Position numbers and translations under genes: made by a program
Shown: piece after piece, positions 46,146 through 53,350 of the stretch
Numbering within the stretch: the stretch's first letter is position 1
Layout: each line of letters starts with the position of its first letter
Source: CALKYB01 sp964510575
GTDB taxonomy: Bacteria > Bdellovibrionota_C > UBA2361 > SZUA-149 > CALKYB01
DNA: 57,577 nt
Direction: 5' to 3'
Assembly: GCA_964510575.1 (NCBI GenBank)
Contig: CAZECN010000020.1
Span: forward strand, 1-57,577
The notes under the pieces: generated by a model
What the model saw: only the letters and a program-made list of their open reading frames with translations
Databases searched by the model: none
Told to the model about the DNA's origin: nothing

Positions 46146-46637
46146 TCAGTTTGCTAAAGAATGAGTCGCAAAATCTTGCGCCAAAACAAGCTTGCTGCCA
46201 GGCGACAATTTCCAATGATCGGAGGAGCCACCGACAACTTCCACTACATACTGAGCTGAGCCTTTACTAGGACGCCTCTTTGTTGTCAGCGGCTTAGCTC
46301 TTTTTTGAATTGAGTCAATGGTCAGGTCTTTGCTGATGAAGATAATATCGAGTTCAACAAAAGTGTTCTTCATCCAAAAAGATCGAGGCTCATTGGAGGA
46401 GAAAACAAAGAGCATTCCCTCTGTTGCATCAAGCTCCTTACGGTACATCAAACCACGTTGAATCCCTTGTTGTGTCCTAACCACCTCTAAATTCAAAGAT
46501 GGACTCTTTGAACCATCCTGATTGGTGAAAAATACAGTCGTAGTCTCTGAAGATCTGTTGCCCTGGCTTTGAGAACACGCAGAACCAGAAAGGGATAAAA
46601 ATAAACAGAGAGCTGCTAAACTTAGGAAACGAAACAT
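46146..46637 (-). CDS. DUF192 family lipoprotein
   Basis: 163 residues. The N-terminus MFRFLSLAALCLFLSLSGSAC ends in a lipobox (SGSAC). The DUF192 fold is evident from LNLEVVRTQQGIQRGLMYRKELDATEGMLFVF and FWMKNTFVELDIIFISKDLTIDSI, the standard conserved block of this beta-barrel family, ending with SAQYVVEVVGGSSDHWKLSPGSKL. Its function is not established; it is periplasmic or membrane-attached. It follows etfA by about 30 bases on the same strand, perhaps by read-through. Confidence 0.87.
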   Translation of the reverse strand: MFRFLSLAALCLFLSLSGSACSQSQGNRSSETTTVFFTNQDGSKSPSLNLEVVRTQQGIQRGLMYRKELDATEGMLFVFSSNEPRSFWMKNTFVELDIIFISKDLTIDSIQKRAKPLTTKRRPSKGSAQYVVEVVGGSSDHWKLSPGSKLVLAQDFATHSLAN

Positions 46638-46668
46638 TAACTAAATAGCCTTAGTCAAAAATACCTAA

Positions 46669-47619
46669 TTATAGTTTTTCGATTAGCTCCGGCAAGACCT
46701 CGTAAAGATCTGCCACAAGCCCATAGTCTGCAACTTCAAAAATAGGAGCTTCACCATCCTTGTTTATCGCCACAATGACCTTAGAGTCCTTCATTCCTGC
46801 CAAATGCTGAATAGCACCGGATATACCCACCGCAATGTAAAGCTTTGGCGCAACAACTTTACCTGTTTGTCCTACTTGCCAGTCGTTAGGTGCATAACCA
46901 GAATCAACTGCTGCCCGGCTGGCACCAATTGCTGCCCCTAGTTTATCCGCTAGGGGCTCAATAAGCTGAGCGAAATTCTCTTCAGACTTCAAGGCACGCC
47001 CTCCACTTACTACTATCTCAGCTTCAGTTAGTTCAGGTCTTTCACTTTCAACACTGTCAAAAGAAACAAACTCCTGACCCTGAGGCTCTAGTGCAGCATC
47101 AGCCACAGCTCTTACCGGACACTCCCCTGCCTCCACCGCTGGATCAAATGCGGTGGAACGAACAGTTACCACGTGAACATCAGTCCCAAGCTCAACGTCA
47201 GCAATCACGTTACCAGCATACATTGGTCGTCTGTATTGCTTACCAGGAAGAAACTCAAGAACGTCACTAGCTTGAGCAGCTGATAAAGTCTGAGCAACTC
47301 TTGGCATAAAATCTTTACCAGTAGTGCCAGACAAGGAAATAACCGCTTTAGCGCCCTCAGCTACAGCAACCTTTGAGACTATATTAGCCCACGAGCAGCC
47401 AAGATAGTTAGCAGCGGCATCATCCTGCAAGTATACTATCTCGTCCAAACCAAGTTTTGAGGCGGCCTTCGCCGCATCTTCAGTTCCAGCACTGCCAATT
47501 AGAATACCGACTGCTTTATCATAGGCGTGAGCCTCCTTACAGTTAAGAGCAGCAGCTGCGGCTACTCTTGAGGCTTTGGTTAGCTGTCCAGCATTCTGTT
47601 CAATATATACAAGTATCAT
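46669..47619 (-). CDS. etfA: Electron-transfer flavoprotein subunit alpha
   Basis: 316 residues. Forms the FAD-containing ETF heterodimer with the beta subunit, carrying electrons from acyl-CoA and other dehydrogenases to the ETF:quinone oxidoreductase. The C-terminal FAD-binding signature is present (GASRAAVDSGYAPNDWQVGQTGKVVAPKLYIAVGISGAIQHLAGM), ending DSKVIVAINKDGEAPIFEVADYGLVADLYEVLPEL. The gene begins one base after the etfB stop, so the two are translationally linked. No dehydrogenase gene is in the window. Confidence 0.96.
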   Translation of the reverse strand: MILVYIEQNAGQLTKASRVAAAAALNCKEAHAYDKAVGILIGSAGTEDAAKAASKLGLDEIVYLQDDAAANYLGCSWANIVSKVAVAEGAKAVISLSGTTGKDFMPRVAQTLSAAQASDVLEFLPGKQYRRPMYAGNVIADVELGTDVHVVTVRSTAFDPAVEAGECPVRAVADAALEPQGQEFVSFDSVESERPELTEAEIVVSGGRALKSEENFAQLIEPLADKLGAAIGASRAAVDSGYAPNDWQVGQTGKVVAPKLYIAVGISGAIQHLAGMKDSKVIVAINKDGEAPIFEVADYGLVADLYEVLPELIEKL

Positions 47620-48378
47620 CTAAATAACCTTTGCTTCGTTCTTAAGTTTCTCAACCAGCTCTTCAACTGACTCGACTTTAATGCCAGCTTTTCTCTCCTC
47701 TGGAGGAGAAACCTTAACAACCTTAACTACAGGAGCCGCTTCTACACCCAGATCAGAAATCGAAATCTCTTCAAGCGGCTTTTTCTTGGCCTTTACAATT
47801 CCAGGAAGGGATGGATAGCGCGGTTCATTCAACCTGAGGTCCGTAGTTACAACCGCCGGTAAAGCAACCTTCACTGTTTCAAGTCCTCCATCGACCTCTC
47901 TAGTGACATTGGCAGATTTCCAGTCTCCTGCAACTTCCAGTTTAGAAGCAAAAGTTGCCTGAGGTAGGTTTCTGGCACTAGCTAACAATTGACCTGTCTG
48001 ACTGGCATCGCTGTCGATGGCCTGTTTACCCATGATCACCATGTCATAACCATCACGCTCGACTATTTTATCAAGCACCTTGCTAGCAACAAAAGAATCT
48101 GTCTCTGTGTCACAAACAACTAGGATCCCTTTATCTGCACCCATCGCAAGTCCAGTTCGAATTTGTTCAGTAGCCTCGGACGGCCCCAAGCTTAACACAG
48201 TAATTTCAACTTCAGGATTGGCTTCCTTCAAGCGAACCGCTTCTTCAACAGCTATCTCGTCAAAAGGATTAACAATCCACTTGATTCCGTCTTTTTCAAT
48301 TCCAGAACCATCTGACTTTACTTTGATTTTAATTTCGTAATCAGGAACCCGCTTAACAGGGACAAGTATTTTAGGCAT
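47620..48378 (-). CDS. etfB: Electron-transfer flavoprotein subunit beta
   Basis: 252 residues. AMP-binding subunit of ETF. The N-terminus ILVPVKRVPDYEIKIKVK, NPFDEIAVEEAVRLKE, and the signature DLRLNEPRYPSLPGIVKAKKKP are all present. It is directly followed by etfA. Upstream 290 bases hold a promoter region with no strong features and a terminator for the next gene. Confidence 0.96.
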   Translation of the reverse strand: MPKILVPVKRVPDYEIKIKVKSDGSGIEKDGIKWIVNPFDEIAVEEAVRLKEANPEVEITVLSLGPSEATEQIRTGLAMGADKGILVVCDTETDSFVASKVLDKIVERDGYDMVIMGKQAIDSDASQTGQLLASARNLPQATFASKLEVAGDWKSANVTREVDGGLETVKVALPAVVTTDLRLNEPRYPSLPGIVKAKKKPLEEISISDLGVEAAPVVKVVKVSPPEERKAGIKVESVEELVEKLKNEAKVI

Positions 48379-48616
48379 GTTAGGTCATCACTTAAAAAAA
48401 TTGATAAGAGTGGAGAGAGACTGAATCTTACCATCGCCTCTCATCACAATAAATATGATGACATATTTATAGAAAAGGTTTGAAGAAAGGGCACTAGATT
48501 AATAGCCAACCTGGAATAGTTTCAGGGTGTTTTAGTGCTAATTATACAAAAAGCCATTTAACCGGGCTTAGTGAACCTAAAAAAGCACCCAACCTAACAG
48601 CACTTACTGAATGAGC

Positions 48617-48652
48617 ATGAAAAACCATCCTCTCCCCAAATGGGAAGAGGTT
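48617..48652 (-). terminator. Probable rho-independent terminator
   Basis: On the minus strand CCTCT-T-CCC pairs with GGG-AGAGG with one bulged T, then ATGG and five T. It lies just past the stop of the 133-residue orphan gene. Confidence 0.6.
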
Positions 48653-48671
48653 TCTATATTTAAGAAAAAAC

Positions 48672-49073
48672 TTAGGCTACATAACTCGCAGAAATTTCAA
48701 GACCGTTTATCTCCTTAGACCAACCAATACATCCGATTGTCCCGCCACTCATTTCTTCCAAAGGAGGCCGGGGCTCAGAATTCATTTGGGTTTCAGTTCT
48801 TACACCCCAGGCAAGACTTGCTAGTTCTAATCCTACGGGAAAAAGGTCTTTTGAGTCGAAGACTTTCTTTGCAAAGGACTCCGCACTTTTTCCTAATCTC
48901 CCTAAATCGTTACTCATCGTGGTAAACCCCTCAAACGATAAGTATCCCCTTGTGCCATCTGGAGCCTTAAAAACTACGTAGTCCCCGGTTGGCGGCTGCT
49001 CAACTGGTTCTTCGACAGACTCAACCGAATCATTGGGGAACCAACCAAATAACGCGTTTAAAACCTTTTTCAT
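48672..49073 (-). CDS. Orphan small protein, unknown function
   Basis: 133 residues, no signal peptide, no recognised family. Acidic N-terminal region (NDSVESVEEPVEQPPTGDY) and a compact C-terminal part (GTRGYLSFEGFTTMSNDLGRLGKSAESFAKKVFDS ... IGCIGWSKEINGLEISASYVA) that could fold as a small beta/alpha domain. The ORF is followed by a plausible terminator, which supports its being a real gene. Confidence 0.45.
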   Translation of the reverse strand: MKKVLNALFGWFPNDSVESVEEPVEQPPTGDYVVFKAPDGTRGYLSFEGFTTMSNDLGRLGKSAESFAKKVFDSKDLFPVGLELASLAWGVRTETQMNSEPRPPLEEMSGGTIGCIGWSKEINGLEISASYVA

Positions 49074-49157
49074 TTTTTCTACTCTATTCTCAGCACATGC
49101 TGTTAGCTTGGGACTTCAATACTATAATAAAAATAGGCATTAATCTATCTTGGCATA

Positions 49158-49250
49158 ATATACTGAAAGTAGTTTAAATTCCTGTTTAGCCAAAGCTTGC
49201 ATGAGGTTTCATTACCACTGTTGTCTGACAGTTCTAGCGCACTGCTTATA
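49158..49250. repeat. Inverted-repeat element, copy A (decayed)
   Basis: Aligns over ~93 bp with 50277-50369: both start ATATACTGAAA, share AGTTTAAATT and GAGGTTTC, and end GCACTGCTTATA. The right-hand arm has lost pairing, so this copy is degenerate. Confidence 0.65.
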
Positions 49251-49388
49251 CCCATCGAGGTTGGATACAAACCAAGCCGAAATTTAAATCAAGTTGAGTA
49301 TATATAAAAATTGAACTGTGAGGAGAATAACCTTAACTGGATAAAACATGTTCAATTTGAAGAACAAATAGTGAAAGCGAAAAAAACT

Positions 49389-49428
49389 AGGCGGCCCTTT
49401 AGCTATTATTTACAATAGCGGGCCGCCT
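49389..49428 (-). terminator. Rho-independent terminator
   Basis: AGGCGGCCC (49389-49397) pairs perfectly with GGGCCGCCT (49420-49428) around a second stem GCTATT/AATAGC. On the minus strand it is followed by AG and a run of T. It ends the 150-residue orphan gene. Confidence 0.88.
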
Positions 49429-49441
49429 GTTCGATTAAATA

Positions 49442-49891
49442 CTAGGCTGCGGCTTTTTCCAGAACTGGCGCAGGCCTGACATCCATGACTACAATAACAT
49501 TGCAGTTTCTAAAAAACAGCGGCCAAATACTCCCGGGCCAATTAACCGTAGGCTCTCCAAGGACTCTAACAGAAATCCATTCCTGAGTATCTTTGAGCTC
49601 ATCGCAAAATCTGCAAGCCCCTTTTCTTAGCTGTTTATCAGTCACTTTTCTGGCAAACTTCTCTCTAAGGGGAAGCTTCAATATCAGTCGTCGAGTACCT
49701 CCCTCAGGGTCGGGAAGTCCATGTCTTTGGCAATAGTCTCCAGCAGGATCTACTAATCCTACCGCTAAGCCCCTATTCGCCCAGACACTGTCTCCATGTC
49801 GGGCATTGTCAATCCGACGCCACAAAAGCTTTTGCAAACTCTCTGTGACCCCAGAGATGTTGAACAGAGGCTCGCTATTTCTATGTTTCAT
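49442..49891 (-). CDS. Orphan cysteine-containing protein between two repeat elements
   Basis: 149 residues from ATG 49891, with GGAG 6 bases ahead; a TTG four codons upstream is less likely. No family recognised. Features: basic N-terminus (MKHRNSEPLFNISGVTESLQKLLWRRIDNARHG), three cysteines with a spaced pair (DYCQRHGLPD; GACRFCDELK), and a hydrophobic strand pair (FFRNCNVIVVMDV). The CxxC could bind metal. It is bracketed by repeat copies A (49158) and B (50277), about 1.1 kb apart, has its own terminator and a palindrome upstream, and looks like a recently acquired cassette. Confidence 0.5.
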   Translation of the reverse strand: MKHRNSEPLFNISGVTESLQKLLWRRIDNARHGDSVWANRGLAVGLVDPAGDYCQRHGLPDPEGGTRRLILKLPLREKFARKVTDKQLRKGACRFCDELKDTQEWISVRVLGEPTVNWPGSIWPLFFRNCNVIVVMDVRPAPVLEKAAA

Positions 49892-49921
49892 TTTCTTCTC
49901 CAAATTGGTTAGGTGCTAAAG

Positions 49922-49971
49922 GCACCCTGCAAACCTTTCAAATCTAATAAAGACAAAGGTTTCCAGGGTGC
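49922..49971. repeat. Near-perfect hairpin in the 5' region of the orphan gene
   Basis: GCACCCTGCAAACCTTT (49922-49938) pairs with AAAGGTTTCCAGGGTGC (49955-49971) with one mismatch and a 16-base loop. No T-tract follows on either strand, so it is not an obvious terminator. Confidence 0.65.
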
Positions 49972-50099
49972 TCTAGCCCTCCCAAAACAGAAGAATATTT
50001 CAAAGAGAAACCCAAATAAAAACTATTTCTCCCTCACAGCCAGCCCATTCGAACGTTCGTACTCAACAATAAAGAATCGGCAGACTGGAAAAGATGGTA

Positions 50100-50119
50100 A
50101 GATTGTCAGCTGACAATCT
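50100..50119. promoter_or_regulatory. Perfect 20-bp palindrome AGATTGTCAGCTGACAATCT
   Basis: The sequence is exactly self-complementary. It lies about 210 bases upstream of the orphan gene on the minus strand and away from the infA coding region. It may be an operator for a dimeric regulator, but no regulator can be named. Confidence 0.35.
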
Positions 50120-50276
50120 GTTCACAAACTCCACAAATATAAATGAAAAAGATCGGCGGCCTTACTTAAAAAAAATGGTTACTGAAAGCAAATAAAAACG
50201 CCCTTTCTAGGCTCATAACTTACGGTTCTAGAGCAATCTTATCAAGCATTCCTGCCTAAAAAACAGCTTATGCTCT

Positions 50277-50369
50277 ATATACTGAAACCAGTTTAAATTC
50301 TGAATTTGGCAAGTGTTTCCAAGAGGTTTCAGTATATTTGTTGTCGGGCAGTGCTCTGCACTGCTTATA
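50277..50369. repeat. Inverted-repeat element, copy B (intact)
   Basis: 13-bp arms ATATACTGAAACC (50277-50289) and GGTTTCAGTATAT (50325-50337) are perfect. A second hairpin GCAGTGC/GCACTGC (50348-50354, 50358-50364) follows and is partly preserved in copy A. Confidence 0.8.
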
Positions 50370-50441
50370 GACTTTAGAAACTAAGCCTAAATAAGCGGCC
50401 ATCAGATTCTGGTTCTTCAAGGACATACGAAAGAGCTATCT

Positions 50442-50732
50442 CTAGCTCTCTTCGGCCCCTTCAGAACCCTCTGTGGCTTTATCTGCGGGCGGCGGAGTCT
50501 CTTTAACAGGAGGCTTTGTAAAACGCCTTGTGATTCTACCTTTGGTTAAGTCGTAAGTGGAAATCTGTACCAGCACGTGGTCACCCGGTAAAACTCGGAT
50601 ATAATACTTACGCATTTTACCTGCGAGGTAGGCGATGATCTCATGGCCATTCTCACACTCTACTCTAAAGGTAGTGTTGGGGTAACACTCTTTAATTACC
50701 CCATTAAGTTCAATGTAATCTTCTTTTCCCAT
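50442..50732 (-). CDS. infA: Translation initiation factor IF-1 with an acidic C-terminal tail
   Basis: Essential factor binding the ribosomal A site during initiation. The 72-residue OB-fold core is clear: MGKEDYIELNGVIKECYPNTTFRVECENGHEIIAYLAGKMRKYYIRVLPGDHVLVQISTYDLTKGRITRRF. An extra tail of about 20 residues (PPVKETPPPADKATEGSEGAEES) is absent from the usual ~72-residue protein. The start lies in the tail end of the upstream gene region, which provides GAGGAG about 12 bases ahead of the ATG. Confidence 0.95.
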   Translation of the reverse strand: MGKEDYIELNGVIKECYPNTTFRVECENGHEIIAYLAGKMRKYYIRVLPGDHVLVQISTYDLTKGRITRRFTKPPVKETPPPADKATEGSEGAEES

Positions 50733-50740
50733 CTATCAGC

Positions 50741-50989
50741 CTACTCCTCAGAGGAATTTCCATTGGGGGAACCAGCAACACGACCTCTACCTCTCGAACC
50801 GGAAGGCTTTCTACCGCCACCACTACGTGAGCTACTGCCTCTTTTCGAAGAGCGCTTGTTGCTGTTACCGTTTCCATTTCCTCCCCCACCTCTAGACTTA
50901 CCGCCAGAGCTGTTACCACCACTAGAGGACTGTCCGAACTGGTGGTGAGTTAGAGGAATATAACCTGGTGGGTATTTTGTATTAGACAT
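50741..50989 (-). CDS. Small Gly/Ser/Arg-rich (RGG-like) protein upstream of infA
   Basis: 82 residues. A short ordered-looking N-terminus (MSNTKYPPGYIPLTHHQFGQ) leads into a low-complexity tail of Ser/Gly/Asn/Arg/Lys (GGKSRGGGGNGNGNSNK, RKPSGSRGRGRVAG), pI clearly basic. Such RGG-like tails bind RNA in other systems, but this is inference. It starts from a good AGGAAAG at 7 bases and ends 8 bases before infA, so it should be co-transcribed with that essential factor. The overlapping plus-strand ORF is Pro/Leu-rich and unsupported. Confidence 0.55.
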   Translation of the reverse strand: MSNTKYPPGYIPLTHHQFGQSSSGGNSSGGKSRGGGGNGNGNSNKRSSKRGSSSRSGGGRKPSGSRGRGRVAGSPNGNSSEE

Positions 50990-51059
50990 TTAAAACTTTC
51001 CTTTTTGGTTTCTAAAAATATTAAAACTAAATCGTAAATATTATTTATTAAGGTAAAAA

Positions 51060-52040
51060 CTAGGAGTGCAAATCGCCAATTTGTCTGAATTTTTGGTAAC
51101 GCTGTTCCATCATCTCCGCTAGCGGCATCCCCGTAAGTTCAGAGAGATGTTTTGCAATTGCACCCCTGACAGCTTCTGTTGCTCCCGAGAAATCCCTGTG
51201 AGCTCCTCCGTCAGGTTCGGGGATTACCTCGTCCACTATTCCTAGCTCTTTAAGTGACGGAGCAGTAACCTTCAAAGATTCAGCAGCTTGCTTCGCGTAT
51301 TCTGGAACTTTTTCTGGGTCACTCTTCCCCCACAGAATTGAAGCACAGCCTTCTGGAGTTATAACTGAGTAAATTGAATTTTCAAGCATCAATAGACGGT
51401 CACATACACCCAGAGCCAATGCTCCTCCACTACCCCCTTCTCCTATAACGGTAGATATGATTGGTGTCTTTAATCCTGAGAGAACATGAAGACAGCGAGC
51501 GATAGCCTCAGCCTGCCCTCTTGCTTCAGCTTCGAGCCCCGGATAAGCACCTTGAGTATCAATGAAGAGCAACAATGGTAGTTTAAACTTCTCAGCAAGT
51601 TTAAACAAACGCTGCGCTTTTCGGTTACCTTCTGGTTGGGTCATTCCGAAGTTTCTTTTAACTCTCTCTTGGGTGCTTCTTCCTCTCTCGTGGCCAACGA
51701 CCATCACCGGACGCCCATTGAACTTACCTATGCCACCAACGATAGCAGCGTCATCAGCAAAAAGACGATCACCATGGAGTTCAATGAAGTCTGTAATAAA
51801 AGATTCGATATAGTTGCTTGTAAACGGTCTTTCGAAATGTCTGGAAATTCGAACAGTTTGGTAAGCCGTCATGTTACCGTAAACATCATCACGGGCTTTC
51901 TGCAGTTTTCTCTGAAGCTTTTCTACTTCAGCAACTCTAGATAAGTCACCCTGCTCAACTATTCCCCTTAAGCTGAGAAGCTCTTTCTCTAGCTCCACAA
52001 CAGGCTTTTCAAAATCTAGAAACTGATTAAAATCGACCAT
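51060..52040 (-). CDS. accA: Acetyl-CoA carboxylase carboxyltransferase subunit alpha
   Basis: 326 residues from ATG 52040 (MVDFNQFLDFEKPVVELEKELLSLR), the usual family start; an earlier in-frame start adds unrelated sequence. It transfers the carboxyl group from biotin to acetyl-CoA to make malonyl-CoA for fatty-acid synthesis, paired with AccD (not in the window). Recognised by GHERGRSTQERVKRNFGMTQPEGNRKAQRLFKLAEKF, IDTQGAYPGLEAEARGQAEAIAR, VIGEGGSGGALALG and YSVITPEGCASILW. No strong ribosome-binding site is visible; a hairpin CACCCcc..AACAA/TTGTT..GGGTG sits upstream at 52109-52135. Confidence 0.96.
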   Translation of the reverse strand: MVDFNQFLDFEKPVVELEKELLSLRGIVEQGDLSRVAEVEKLQRKLQKARDDVYGNMTAYQTVRISRHFERPFTSNYIESFITDFIELHGDRLFADDAAIVGGIGKFNGRPVMVVGHERGRSTQERVKRNFGMTQPEGNRKAQRLFKLAEKFKLPLLLFIDTQGAYPGLEAEARGQAEAIARCLHVLSGLKTPIISTVIGEGGSGGALALGVCDRLLMLENSIYSVITPEGCASILWGKSDPEKVPEYAKQAAESLKVTAPSLKELGIVDEVIPEPDGGAHRDFSGATEAVRGAIAKHLSELTGMPLAEMMEQRYQKFRQIGDLHS

Positions 52041-52236
52041 TAAAATTTTTACCCAAGTTGGTAGTTTATCAACACCGCAGTTAGCTAATACTGCCCAGAG
52101 CAAAGTTTCACCCCCAACAAAATTTGTTAAGGGTGCTCTTCCAGAAACCCCAAAAAGGTTCCCCTAAATAGTTTCGAATATTGGGAAGCTGGCTTACCTA
52201 GCCTTTTAAAAGCTCATCTGCCCTTCACTGCCTGGA

Positions 52237-53325
52237 CTAAAGCTTCACATTCGTAAACGGCAAGAAAAAAACCTGGCCCGATAAATCTTTATCTGAGCCT
52301 TCCTCTAGAAAACCATTCAAAAAGTTTTCTGCTGCCGTTTCACTTCCAAATCGTTCACCGATTAGGGCTGAAATATCACATATAGATGAGGGCTCCAAGC
52401 CCTCACTAGGCCCAAAATCTAGATAATTCCATCCCAATTTTAATGGTTGATTTCTCCACCAAGTTAACTGCCTCTTAGCCAATCTTCGGGTATCTTTCTG
52501 CATTTCTTCAACGGCCTGAGATTTAGAAATTTCACCTGAAATAAATTGAGCAGCATGCCTGTAGCCAACTGCATTAAGCTGCTTACAATTAGGGTATTTT
52601 TCCTGAATAGCTTTAACCTCTTCAACCAGTCCAGACTCCCACATTGAGACAACCCTACTATTTATCTTCTGATAGAGCTGTTCTCTCTCAGGAAGCAGAG
52701 CTATCACTAGAAAAGGTTTCTCTTCAAAGTTATAAACATGCTGATTACCGTGCTTAAGCTGAAGCTCCCTGATCGAACTTCCCGTTTCAAGAAAACACAA
52801 TATAGCACGACCAGTTCTAGCTCTATCAGCAGTCTGTATTTCAGCTGCGGAAACAGGATCAATTTCTTCAAGCCAGCGGTGAAGCTCTGCAGCGAAACCT
52901 TGCTCACCATGTTCCTCAATCAAGCTTTTACTCTTTGCTTCAAACGTAGCTCTTACCTCTTCAGAAACAGCTGTTTCATCGATGAGACCATGAATGACTG
53001 ATTGTAAATATAAACCGGAACCCCCTGCCAAAATCGAAGGCTTTCCCATTTTAGCGATCTCTTCAATCTTTTCTCTGGCGAGGCTCGCAAAACTCCAGGC
53101 ATCTATTTCTTGGTTTGGCTCAAAGGTGGAAAGAAGATGATGCTCAACTCCTTTCATTTCTTCTGCTGTAATTTTCCCAGAGCCAATATCAAGCCCATTA
53201 TAAAGCTGCACACTATCCGCATTTATGATTTCAGCATCTAGCCCGATTGCAATCTCAACTGCTAAGTCCGATTTGCCACTGGCAGTAGGACCAGATATTC
53301 CAATCAAAGGAAGGTGACTATTCAT
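52237..53325 (-). CDS. miaA: tRNA dimethylallyltransferase
   Basis: 362 residues from ATG 53325 (MNSHLPLIGISGPTASGKSDLA). It adds a dimethylallyl group to A37 of tRNAs reading UNN codons. Key motifs: P-loop GPTASGKS, DSVQLYNGLDIGSGK (tRNA- and Mg-binding region), GVEHHLL, GGSGLYLQSVIHG and RLAKRQLTWWRNQ. It is longer than the E. coli enzyme, with extra C-terminal residues (SSICDISALIGERFGSETAAENF). It lies 25 bases after the mutL stop, the usual mutL-miaA order. Confidence 0.95.
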   Translation of the reverse strand: MNSHLPLIGISGPTASGKSDLAVEIAIGLDAEIINADSVQLYNGLDIGSGKITAEEMKGVEHHLLSTFEPNQEIDAWSFASLAREKIEEIAKMGKPSILAGGSGLYLQSVIHGLIDETAVSEEVRATFEAKSKSLIEEHGEQGFAAELHRWLEEIDPVSAAEIQTADRARTGRAILCFLETGSSIRELQLKHGNQHVYNFEEKPFLVIALLPEREQLYQKINSRVVSMWESGLVEEVKAIQEKYPNCKQLNAVGYRHAAQFISGEISKSQAVEEMQKDTRRLAKRQLTWWRNQPLKLGWNYLDFGPSEGLEPSSICDISALIGERFGSETAAENFLNGFLEEGSDKDLSGQVFFLPFTNVKL

Positions 53326-53350
53326 TTTCTTCAAACCAAAACTTAGAGAA

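Larger units (their letters stand above)
49074..49441. other. Intergenic region with degenerate inverted-repeat element and terminator
   Basis: Holds copy A of the inverted-repeat family (49158-49250) and the hairpin terminator (49389-49428). No gene is supported. Confidence 0.5.
49892..50441. other. Long intergenic region upstream of the orphan gene
   Basis: No gene is supported here. It holds, in order, a near-perfect 17-bp stem (49922-49938 with 49955-49971, one mismatch), the 20-bp palindrome at 50100-50119, and repeat copy B at 50277-50369. The infA stop at 50442 bounds it on the right. Confidence 0.5.

Noticed and set aside
50050..50059. CGAACGTTCG, similar to LexA half sites.
   Set aside because: Only a 10-bp palindrome without the spacing known for LexA sites, and there is no SOS-type gene beside it.
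50643..50948. Plus-strand ORF rich in Pro/Leu opposite the RGG-like gene.
   Set aside because: It is the reverse complement of Gly/Ser-rich codons, has no good start signal, and the minus strand has a ribosome-binding site and operon position.
52109..52135. Hairpin between miaA and accA considered as terminator.
   Set aside because: The stem has unpaired bases and no T-tract on the minus strand.
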